DNA from: Bacillota bacterium
Lineage (GTDB): Bacteria; Bacillota; Clostridia; Lachnospirales; Lachnospiraceae
Assembly (NCBI GenBank): GCA_023428885.1
Contig: JAEYWQ010000273.1
Location: forward strand, 1 to 6,858
DNA: 6,858 nucleotides
Reading direction: 5' to 3'
Shown here: positions 1 through 5,238 of the stretch, one piece after another
Numbering within the stretch: the stretch's first letter is position 1
Layout: each line of letters opens with the position of its first letter
The notes under the pieces: generated by a model
What the model was told of the DNA's origin: nothing
What the model saw: the letters and a program-made list of their open reading frames with translations, nothing else
Databases searched by the model: none
Translations under genes and position numbers: made by a program

Positions 1-754
1 CTATGGGGGCGAAACGGTTGCTACAAATGCTGCAGTAAATTCTACCAAAGGGGAAGTTGTGACATATCAAGGAAAAATCATAGCTTCTTACTATTATTCA
101 ACTTCCGGTGGTAGGACAGAAGATAGCACTGATGTATGGGGAATGAATGCACCCTATCTAGCAAGTGTTGTTGATGACTATGAATCAGAACCTGAAAAAG
201 CACCTTGGGTGATTGCAATGTCAAAAGCAGAAATTGCTCAAAAATTAATGGAAGCTGGTTATGGTGTTGGAACTGTGGATAAAGTACTTGCAGAGATAGC
301 TACTAAATCCGGCCGAGTTTATTCTTTAAAAGTTGTAGGCAAGGATAGGACGCAGGTGATACAATCTCAGGAAATTCGAGATGTATTTGATTTATATAGT
401 ACTAAGTTTAAGGTGATTTCTTCTAAAGACAAAACTAATCAAGTGTCAGTACTTTCGGCAGATGGGATAAGTAAGGTGAATTTGAAGGATTGTACTGTGA
501 TTAGCCAAGAAGGAAAGCTTACTAGCTTAAGTAATACCGATAATCGTATCTACATCGCCAAAAGCAGTGATAACTTATCAGCCTTTGTTAAGGAAACACC
601 TGGCAATAAAGATGTGTACTTCTTTGTTGGAATGGGATTTGGCCATGGTGTTGGAATGAGCCAATCAGGAGCAAAGGGTATGGCAATGGCAGGATATTCT
701 TATCAAAAAATTATACAGTATTATTATAAAGGTTGTTATGTAAAGAAAATATAA
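1..754 (+). CDS. SpoIID/LytB-domain protein, C-terminal part (5' end outside window)
   Basis: The reading frame is open from base 2 to the TAA at 752-754, giving about 250 residues. The GTG at 59 lies inside conserved domain sequence, so it is not a credible start; the gene begins upstream of the window. Visible SpoIID/LytB hallmarks are an early YGGETVATNAAVNSTKG segment, then SYYYSTSGGRTEDS followed by VWG, and near the C-terminus GFGHGVGMSQSGAKGMAMAG followed by a YYYKG motif. The family includes SpoIID, a lytic transglycosylase that cuts denuded peptidoglycan glycan strands during spore engulfment, and LytB-type enhancers of cell-wall lysis. The region carrying the catalytic glutamate and any signal peptide or membrane anchor is not in the window, so activity cannot be judged. 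About 70 residues separate the central part from the GHGVGMSQ motif. Placement just before queA suggests a clostridial housekeeping cluster, so this need not be the sporulation spoIID itself. Family assignment is firm; the exact role is open. Confidence 0.9.
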   Translation, partial: YGGETVATNAAVNSTKGEVVTYQGKIIASYYYSTSGGRTEDSTDVWGMNAPYLASVVDDYESEPEKAPWVIAMSKAEIAQKLMEAGYGVGTVDKVLAEIATKSGRVYSLKVVGKDRTQVIQSQEIRDVFDLYSTKFKVISSKDKTNQVSVLSADGISKVNLKDCTVISQEGKLTSLSNTDNRIYIAKSSDNLSAFVKETPGNKDVYFFVGMGFGHGVGMSQSGAKGMAMAGYSYQKIIQYYYKGCYVKKI

Positions 755-766
755 GCTTACAGCTTG

Positions 767-782
767 ATCATATTAATATGAT
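767..782. repeat. 16-bp perfect palindrome after the SpoIID-like gene
   Basis: ATCATATTAATATGAT reads identically on both strands. It starts 12 bases after the TAA of the upstream gene. It has no loop and no following T-run, so it does not look like an intrinsic terminator. It may be a protein-binding site or a chance AT-rich palindrome. Confidence 0.6.
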
Positions 783-795
783 GAATTTTACGCAT

Positions 796-821
796 ACATT
801 CAAATAATACAAGTTGAATGT
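796..821. repeat. Inverted repeat just upstream of the queA ribosome binding site
   Basis: The arms ACATTCAA (796-803) and TTGAATGT (814-821) match perfectly around a 10-base loop. One U-G and one further A-U pair (795/822, 794/823) can extend the RNA stem. The right arm ends a few bases before the purine-rich Shine-Dalgarno sequence of queA. A hairpin here could set a transcript end or affect access to the queA ribosome binding site. No T-run follows, so a standard terminator is unlikely. Confidence 0.55.
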
Positions 822-837
822 GTAGAAAGAGGATAGA

Positions 838-1908
838 ATGAAGAAACAAGATTTTTATTTTGATTTACCAGAAGAGTTAATTGCGCAGGACCCACTTGAG
901 GATCGGTCTGGTTCTAGACTATTAGTTTTAAATAAATCAACAGGTGATGTGGAGCATAATCACTTTCGGGATATTGTCAATTACTTAAGACCAAACGATT
1001 GCCTGGTGATTAACAATACAAAAGTAATTCCAGCTCGTCTATTGGGGGAACGTGTGATTGAAAAGGATGAGCCACTAGCGCCTGGATTTAGCCATGGCAA
1101 AGAGGGAGCAGTAATTGAATTGCTACTATTAAAAAGACTACAGGGTGATGTGTGGGAAACCTTAGTTCGTCCAGGCAAGAAAGCAAAAGTTGGCAGCAAG
1201 ATTAAGTTTGGCGATGGGCGATTGATGGGTGAAGTGCTCGAAGTCGTGGAGGAAGGAAATCGTCTGGTGAAGTTTACTTATCAGGGGATCTTTGAAGAAA
1301 TCTTAGATGCCTTAGGTCAGATGCCATTACCACCTTACATTACACATGAATTAAAGGATAAAAGTCGATATCAAACGGTTTATGCAAAATATGAAGGTTC
1401 CGCCGCAGCACCTACCGCAGGTCTCCACTTTACCAAGGAGCTACTTTCTGAAATTCAGGTAATGGGAGTTACCATTGCTAGTGTTACCTTGCATGTTGGT
1501 TTAGGAACTTTTCGTCCAGTCAAAGAAGAAGACATCCTTCAACATCATATGCACTCAGAGTTTTATGAGATTCGTCCAGAGGAAGCTAAGAAGATTAATG
1601 ACACGAAGAAGGCTGGTGGGAGAATCATCTGTGTTGGAACGACGAGCTGTAGAACTGTTGAAAGCGCGGCAAATGAGGATGGAACTGTTCGTGCAGAAAG
1701 TCGCGCGACTGAGATCTTCATCTACCCGGGCTATAAGTTTAAGGTTTTGGATTGCTTGATTACAAATTTCCATCTTCCGGAATCAACTCTGTTAATGTTA
1801 ATATCTGCCTTGGCAGGTAGAGAGCAGGTTTTGCATGCATATGAGATTGCAGTCAAAGAGAGATATCGCTTCTTTTCCTTTGGAGATGCCATGTTTATTA
1901 CAGAGTAG
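838..1908 (+). CDS. queA: S-adenosylmethionine:tRNA ribosyltransferase-isomerase QueA
   Basis: QueA transfers and isomerises the ribosyl part of S-adenosylmethionine onto 7-aminomethyl-7-deazaguanine at the wobble position of tRNAs with GUN anticodons, giving epoxyqueuosine. It is cytosolic. The 356-residue product carries the family signatures in order: FDLPEELIAQDPLEDRSGSRLLVL (residues 8-31, written here only as FDLPEELIAQ onward), NNTKVIPARL (59-68), RYQTVYA (177-183) then GSAAAPTAGLHFT (187-199), TLHVGLGTFRPV (217-228), HMHSEFYEI (237-245), VGTTSCRTVES (266-276), TNFHLPESTLLML (309-321) and YRFFSFGDAMFITE at the end. The ATG at 838 follows AAGAGGA at a suitable distance and fits the family N-terminus. 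Residues about 73-90 look like a short extra loop compared with typical Firmicute QueA, where the GARL/G region runs almost directly into the VE-LLL strand. The gene after queA is not tgt, its common partner. Confidence 0.97.
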   Translation: MKKQDFYFDLPEELIAQDPLEDRSGSRLLVLNKSTGDVEHNHFRDIVNYLRPNDCLVINNTKVIPARLLGERVIEKDEPLAPGFSHGKEGAVIELLLLKRLQGDVWETLVRPGKKAKVGSKIKFGDGRLMGEVLEVVEEGNRLVKFTYQGIFEEILDALGQMPLPPYITHELKDKSRYQTVYAKYEGSAAAPTAGLHFTKELLSEIQVMGVTIASVTLHVGLGTFRPVKEEDILQHHMHSEFYEIRPEEAKKINDTKKAGGRIICVGTTSCRTVESAANEDGTVRAESRATEIFIYPGYKFKVLDCLITNFHLPESTLLMLISALAGREQVLHAYEIAVKERYRFFSFGDAMFITE

Positions 1909-2054
1909 GAATCGATCATTATCGCAGCGAAGTAGTTATCATATCAAGAGTGCTTCAAGCATAAGCATATTATTTACAGGATATTGTGCATGTATAAAGC
2001 GTTTTTTTATTGAATCTTATGCAACACTATGCAAAAAATATATAAATTCTTATG

Positions 2055-2076
2055 ATTGTGCTTGAAATTGCACAAT
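2055..2076. promoter_or_regulatory. Candidate operator over the lacI-type gene promoter
   Basis: The arms ATTGTGC (2055-2061) and GCACAAT (2070-2076) form a perfect 7-bp inverted repeat around 8 bases. The repeat covers the -35 hexamer at 2062-2067. A dimeric repressor bound here would block RNA polymerase, so autoregulation by the LacI-family product is plausible. The centre lacks the CG step usual in LacI-family operators. This is an inference from symmetry and position only. Confidence 0.5.
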
Positions 2077-2090
2077 GAATGATGTAAAAT
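2062..2090 (+). promoter_or_regulatory. Sigma-A-type promoter of the LacI-family gene
   Basis: A -35 box TTGAAA (2062-2067) and a -10 box TAAAAT (2085-2090) are separated by 17 bases. Each box matches consensus at five of six positions. Transcription would start near 2097, leaving a leader of about 94 bases before the ATG at 2191. Confidence 0.65.
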
Positions 2091-2104
2091 TATCACATCA
2101 AGGA

Positions 2105-2161
2105 GCTATCTTTGAAACGGGATATAACAAGAATGCACAGTTGATGTTGTATTAAGATAGC
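2105..2161. repeat. Inverted repeat in the predicted leader of the LacI-family mRNA
   Basis: GCTATCTT (2105-2112) is the exact reverse complement of AAGATAGC (2154-2161). The 41-base loop makes it a weak RNA closing stem. It lies between the predicted transcription start and the ribosome binding site. Its role is unknown and it may be chance. Confidence 0.35.
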
Positions 2162-2190
2162 AACGTAAAAAATATTAGGGGACGGATACG

Positions 2191-3237
2191 ATGAGAAAAG
2201 TAACAATCCAGGATGTAGCTAAGGAATTGAACTTATCAAGGAATACAGTAGCAAGAGCGTTGAATAACTCTGATACAGTTGCTTATGAGACACGGTATAT
2301 GGTAATTAAAAAAGCCTGTGATATGGGTTATTTAAAGGTTTCGCCATCAGTATTGAATGAATTTAAGTTAAAGAATAATTTAAATGATTATAAAACCATT
2401 GTAGTTCTAGCAAAACGCGAGTTATCAGTGTTTTGGAATTCCATTATTATGGGGATTTCTGATGAAGTGAATAAGAATGGATGTAAGCTTCGATTGAATT
2501 TTGTGAGTGATGAAGATGAAGCTGGCTTAGTTTTACCTTTGGATTTTACAGAAAGTGTAGATGCAGTATTATTTATCAGTGTATTTTCAACCAAATATAC
2601 CGATATGATCCTGAAGATGAAGTTACCTACCGTATTCTTAGATGCACCAGTGAATAATTATGAAACTTCTTTTAATTGTGATGTGATTGTGTGTGAGGGT
2701 AAAAACAGCATTCGCAGAATTACGGAACAGATGATTTCCAATGGTTTAAAAAAGATTGGCTTTATTGGTGATGTTTCTTATTGTGAATCATTAAAACAGC
2801 GTTTTGATGGTTATTGCGAAGCACATCGTAATAAGAATATAACAATGGATGAACGAATTATTGCGACCAAGCACACCGAGAATCGCTATTATAAAGCCTA
2901 TGAAGTGGAAGACACGATTAATAGTTTTCCATATATACCAGATGCAATCGTATGTGCCAATGATGATATTGCATTAGATACCATAAGGTGTTTAAGAAAA
3001 CGTGGTTATTCTGTTCCTGAGGATGTAGCAGTTTCTGGTTTTGACAATGTGGAAGGCTTGACACAGGCGGAACCAATGTTAACAACTGTGAATGTGCGGA
3101 ATCAAAAAGTAGGGAAACGATTGGTGCAACAACTTTTATGGAGAATTGAAAATCCTGAATTTCCAAGTGAATTCGTATCCATTGCAACAGAAGCAATTTT
3201 TCGTAAGTCAACATTAAAAGTAATAGATAGTATATGA
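2191..3237 (+). CDS. LacI/GalR-family transcriptional regulator
   Basis: This is a 348-residue cytosolic DNA-binding regulator, the usual length for the family. An N-terminal LacI helix-turn-helix is seen at residues 4-25 (VTIQDVAKELNLSRNTVARAL). The periplasmic-binding-protein-like effector domain runs from about residue 68 to 340. Recognisable pieces are KKIGFIGD (187-194), RFDGYCEA (204-211), DAIVCANDDIALDTIRCLR (251-269), VPEDVAVSGFDNVE (275-288) and a late LTTVNV strand. The hinge after GY (residues 47-60) reads LKVSPSVLNEF and lacks the usual Ala-Arg-x-Leu pattern. The ATG at 2191 follows AGGGGA at a good distance. The gene lies directly upstream of a mannanase gene, so the inferred role is to repress this locus and respond to a mannan-derived sugar. 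The ligand is not readable from the sequence. A terminator-like hairpin follows the gene. Confidence 0.93.
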   Translation: MRKVTIQDVAKELNLSRNTVARALNNSDTVAYETRYMVIKKACDMGYLKVSPSVLNEFKLKNNLNDYKTIVVLAKRELSVFWNSIIMGISDEVNKNGCKLRLNFVSDEDEAGLVLPLDFTESVDAVLFISVFSTKYTDMILKMKLPTVFLDAPVNNYETSFNCDVIVCEGKNSIRRITEQMISNGLKKIGFIGDVSYCESLKQRFDGYCEAHRNKNITMDERIIATKHTENRYYKAYEVEDTINSFPYIPDAIVCANDDIALDTIRCLRKRGYSVPEDVAVSGFDNVEGLTQAEPMLTTVNVRNQKVGKRLVQQLLWRIENPEFPSEFVSIATEAIFRKSTLKVIDSI

Positions 3238-3258
3238 AAAAAATAGTAAACTAATATG

Positions 3259-3323
3259 AAACTGCCATGAGATATGAAATAACAATGAATTATGTTGTAT
3301 ATTGCCATATATTATGGCAGTTT
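3259..3323. repeat. Long-range inverted repeat competing with the terminator hairpin
   Basis: AAACTGCCAT (3259-3268) is the exact reverse complement of ATGGCAGTTT (3314-3323), with 45 bases between them. The right arm overlaps the 3' strand of the local hairpin at 3301-3321, so the two pairings exclude each other. Confidence 0.5.
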
Positions 3324-3324
3324 T
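3301..3324 (+). terminator. Probable weak intrinsic terminator of the LacI-family gene
   Basis: TGCCATA (3303-3309) and TATGGCA (3313-3319) form a 7-bp stem with a 3-base loop. A U-G pair (3302/3320) and an A-U pair (3301/3321) extend it. A short run, TTTT, follows at 3321-3324, and then TGCG interrupts the T-tract. It lies about 65 bases after the regulator's stop codon. The short T-run lowers confidence. Confidence 0.5.
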
Positions 3325-3394
3325 GTGCGTTTATTGCTCTATATCTGCACTATTTTACTTTGCGGTATAAAAAGTGAGGATATGTTCGAGTGTC

Positions 3395-3411
3395 AATTTG
3401 TTGGACAAATT
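3395..3411. promoter_or_regulatory. 17-bp symmetric operator-like site upstream of the GH26 promoter
   Basis: AATTTGT (3395-3401) and ACAAATT (3405-3411) are perfect arms around TGG. The site ends 34 bases before the GH26 -35 box. A second symmetric word, TTGTACAA, follows at 3422-3429. The position fits an activator or an auxiliary operator. No factor can be named. Confidence 0.4.
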
Positions 3412-3444
3412 TTAAAAAATATTGTACAAAAACAACAATATATA

Positions 3445-3485
3445 CTTGTATATGATTTTTTGTTATGTTATAATGCATATACAAG
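3445..3485. promoter_or_regulatory. 10-bp inverted repeat bracketing the GH26 promoter
   Basis: CTTGTATATG (3445-3454) and CATATACAAG (3476-3485) are perfect reverse complements 21 bases apart, with centres 31 bp (about three helical turns) apart. The left arm covers the -35 box and the right arm starts just after the -10 box, on the expected transcription start. The left arm also lies in a smaller palindrome, ATATAC-TT-GTATAT (3440-3453). Repression by a protein gripping both arms is a reasonable inference. Confidence 0.5.
3446..3474 (+). promoter_or_regulatory. Strong extended -10 promoter of the GH26 gene
   Basis: The -10 box is a perfect TATAAT (3469-3474) with the extended TG at 3466-3467. 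A -35-like TTGTAT (3446-3451) lies 17 bases upstream. A-rich sequence at about 3421-3441 could act as an UP element. Transcription would start near 3481, giving a leader of about 95 bases. Confidence 0.75.
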
Positions 3486-3488
3486 CTG

Positions 3489-3521
3489 ATAAAAATGCAA
3501 GAAAGTATACATAAAAATGCA
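3489..3521. repeat. 11-bp direct repeat in the GH26 leader
   Basis: ATAAAAATGCA occurs at 3489-3499 and again at 3511-3521. The start-to-start distance is 22 bp, about two helical turns. The related TATAATGC follows at 3523-3530. The repeats lie just downstream of the predicted transcription start. Confidence 0.55.
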
Positions 3522-3575
3522 CTATAATGCGCAATTCAAAAAATGAGAACACTCAACTAAAGGAAGGGTGCAAAG

Positions 3576-5096
3576 ATGAGAAGGAAAGGTTTAACGAGTA
3601 TTGGATTAATAGCATTACTATCATGGAACGCATTTGGCTTAACTGCTTGCAATCATGTAGACAGTCAAGAAACAGTAATACCGACTGTGCAAGCGCCTCC
3701 AACAGTTGCTCCAATAGAAGTGGAAGCAGAAGATGGAAGCTTCTACGGGAAAGTAGGAACTCATAGCGATACCAAAGGATATTCTGGTACTGGTTATGCA
3801 ACTGGGTTTGAAAACGATGGGGATGCATGCGAGTTTAAAGTAAACGTTGAGACAGCAGGGTTTTATGATTTAAACTTTATTTCTTTATCTTTGGGTGGGC
3901 ATAAAGAAAATTATGTCATTGTGGATGGTCAAAGTGTTGGGAATTTAGTAGTGGATGCTTCCGAGTTTACGGATGCTGTCGTTACAAGAATTTTCTTAGC
4001 TGCTGGAGAGCATTCCATCAAGGTTACAAAGAACTGGGGGTGGATAGCTATCGATAAGTTGATAGTGACAGGATCAGAAGCGATTGATCCAACAATTTAT
4101 GATGTACCTGCAACTCTGGTAAATCAAAATGCGACAGAGAGTACGAAACGGTTAATGAGCTTTTTGACTGATATCTATGGGGATAAGTTTTTGTCTGGCC
4201 AATATTGTGATACAGGAATGTATGGAATCGAGATGTCAACGATATGGAAAACTACCGGTAATAAGTTCCCGGCGGTATTGGGCTTGGATATGATGGAATA
4301 TACTCCTTCCAGAGTAGAGAGAGGAAGTACTTCAAAAGCAGTAGAGTATGCCAAGGAGTTTTGGGATAAGGGTGGCATCGTTACATTTTGCTGGCATTGG
4401 AATGCACCTACAAAATATTTGACTGGAAATTGGTATTCAGGTTTTTATACAGACTCAACCAATATCAATCTTGAAAAAATTATGAATGGCCAGGATCAAG
4501 AAGGTTACGATTTATTAATGCAAGATATTGATGCAATTGCAAAACAATTAAAAGCGTTACAGGATGCAGATGTTCCAATTTTATGGAGGCCATTGCATGA
4601 AGCAAGTGGTGGCTGGTTCTGGTGGGGAGCAGCTGGTCCAGAAGCTTATAAAAAGTTATACATATTACTTTACGAAAAACTAACCAATGAATATGGTTTG
4701 AATAATTTGATTTGGGTTTGGAATGGACAGCATAAAGACTGGTATCCAGGTGATGATTATGTAGATATGATCGGCGAAGATATCTATCCGGGAGAAAAAG
4801 TATATTCCTCTCAGATTGGAAAGTTCCTGGAAGCTGTGAATTATACCGAAGCGAAGAAGATGGTTATTTTGTCTGAGAATGGTTGTCTGTTCGATCCTGA
4901 CTTAGCGATACGAGATGGAGCCATGTGGGGTATGTGGGGAACCTGGGGTGGAGAGTTTGTATCCCAATCCAAAACAATCAATTGGATTTCAGAAAAATAC
5001 ACTGAAGAGTATATGATGAAGAAGGTTTATGATCATGAAGCAGTATTAACGCTAGATGAATTGCCTGATTTAAAAAACTATACTAGCCAAGAATGA
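3576..5096 (+). CDS. Lipoprotein CBM35-GH26 glycoside hydrolase, probable endo-beta-mannanase
   Basis: This 506-residue protein probably hydrolyses beta-1,4-mannan or glucomannan at the cell surface. The N-terminus is a lipoprotein signal (MRRKG, then a hydrophobic stretch, lipobox LTAC with Cys25), followed by a Thr/Pro/Val-rich linker (30-46). Residues about 47-165 look like a CBM35/CBM6-type beta-sandwich, with IEVEAEDG, GYSGTGYATGF, AGFYDLNF, AGEHSIKV and a final IAIDKLIV strand. The GH26 domain covers about residues 185-480. It has LSGQY, LGLDMMEY, the likely acid/base Glu342 in WRPLHEASGGWFWWG, and the likely nucleophile Glu434 in ILSENG, followed by MWGMWGTWGGEF. Both expected catalytic glutamates are present. 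The ATG at 3576 follows AGGAAGGG by 7 bases and gives a clean lipoprotein signal. Some GH26 members act on other beta-glucans or xylans, so mannan is inferred. The gene has its own promoter and sits between the LacI-type regulator and the putative uptake genes. Confidence 0.92.
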   Translation: MRRKGLTSIGLIALLSWNAFGLTACNHVDSQETVIPTVQAPPTVAPIEVEAEDGSFYGKVGTHSDTKGYSGTGYATGFENDGDACEFKVNVETAGFYDLNFISLSLGGHKENYVIVDGQSVGNLVVDASEFTDAVVTRIFLAAGEHSIKVTKNWGWIAIDKLIVTGSEAIDPTIYDVPATLVNQNATESTKRLMSFLTDIYGDKFLSGQYCDTGMYGIEMSTIWKTTGNKFPAVLGLDMMEYTPSRVERGSTSKAVEYAKEFWDKGGIVTFCWHWNAPTKYLTGNWYSGFYTDSTNINLEKIMNGQDQEGYDLLMQDIDAIAKQLKALQDADVPILWRPLHEASGGWFWWGAAGPEAYKKLYILLYEKLTNEYGLNNLIWVWNGQHKDWYPGDDYVDMIGEDIYPGEKVYSSQIGKFLEAVNYTEAKKMVILSENGCLFDPDLAIRDGAMWGMWGTWGGEFVSQSKTINWISEKYTEEYMMKKVYDHEAVLTLDELPDLKNYTSQE

Positions 5097-5124
5097 TAAC
5101 TTGTCTTGATAGAGTATCATTCTT
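5089..5124. repeat. 10-bp inverted repeat over the GH26 stop codon
   Basis: AAGAATGATA (5089-5098) and TATCATTCTT (5115-5124) are perfect reverse complements with a 16-base loop. The left arm contains the TGA stop at 5094-5096. The sequence after the right arm is A-rich, not T-rich, so this is not a typical intrinsic terminator. It could be an mRNA 3'-end stabiliser or a weak transcription barrier before the next gene. Confidence 0.45.
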
Positions 5125-5151
5125 AGAAAAAGTAGTGTGAAATATTCATAT

Positions 5152-5180
5152 TTGACACTAAAACCTTTAAATAATAGTTT
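5152..5180 (+). promoter_or_regulatory. Possible promoter of the DUF624 gene and downstream operon
   Basis: A perfect -35 TTGACA lies at 5152-5157. With 17-base spacing the -10 would be TAGTTT (5175-5180), which matches consensus at only three positions. The word ACTAAA (5157-5162) has its complement TTTAGT at 5178-5183. The promoter is uncertain, and read-through from the GH26 gene is also possible. Confidence 0.3.
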
Positions 5181-5238
5181 AGTCATTATACCAATTAAAT
5201 AGAGCATAATTTTCAACATAAAGGAAGGGAGGGGCTAG

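Larger units (their letters stand above)
3238..3575 (+). other. Regulatory intergenic region between the regulator and GH26 genes
   Basis: This 338-base stretch holds no credible gene. In order it contains a terminator-like hairpin with two alternative upstream partners (3259-3323), a 17-bp symmetric site (3395-3411), an AT-rich A-tract segment (about 3411-3441), a strong extended -10 promoter (3446-3474) bracketed by a perfect 10-bp inverted repeat (3445-3485), an 11-bp direct repeat (3489-3521), and the ribosome binding site AGGAAGGG (3561-3568). Confidence 0.8.

Noticed and set aside
59..754. GTG at 59 as the start of the SpoIID-like gene
   Set aside because: The same frame is open to base 2 and the upstream residues (YGGETVATNAAVNS) are conserved domain sequence, so the true start is outside the window.
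1951..1967. TGCTT/AAGCA stem as the queA terminator
   Set aside because: The stem is only 5 bp and the following TATTATTT is not a proper T-run. A T7 run at 2002-2008 has no stem in front of it, so no terminator is called after queA.
1992..2008. AAAGCGTTT word as a CcpA cre site or CG-centred LacI operator
   Set aside because: Only the core fits; the outer TG/CA positions of cre do not match. It lies about 60 bases upstream of the lacI -35 box.
1835..2065. Short + strand frame running from inside queA into the following gap
   Set aside because: It overlaps the end of queA in another frame, lacks a ribosome binding site and contains the -35 box of the next promoter.
2918..3214. 98-residue minus-strand frame opposite the regulator gene
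   Set aside because: It lies wholly antisense to a well-supported LacI-family gene, with no start signal or recognisable domain.
3292..3489. 65-residue + strand frame upstream of the GH26 gene
   Set aside because: It has no ribosome binding site and no recognisable protein pattern. It spans the terminator-like hairpin and the GH26 promoter.
3523..3528. Second TATAAT as another GH26 promoter
   Set aside because: At 17-base spacing the -35 position reads AGAAAG, which is not a -35 box, and there is no extended TG motif.
3527..3766. 79-residue + strand frame overlapping the GH26 start, considered as a leader peptide
   Set aside because: It runs about 190 bases into the GH26 signal and CBM region in another frame, lacks a clear ribosome binding site, and has a composition typical of a shadow frame.
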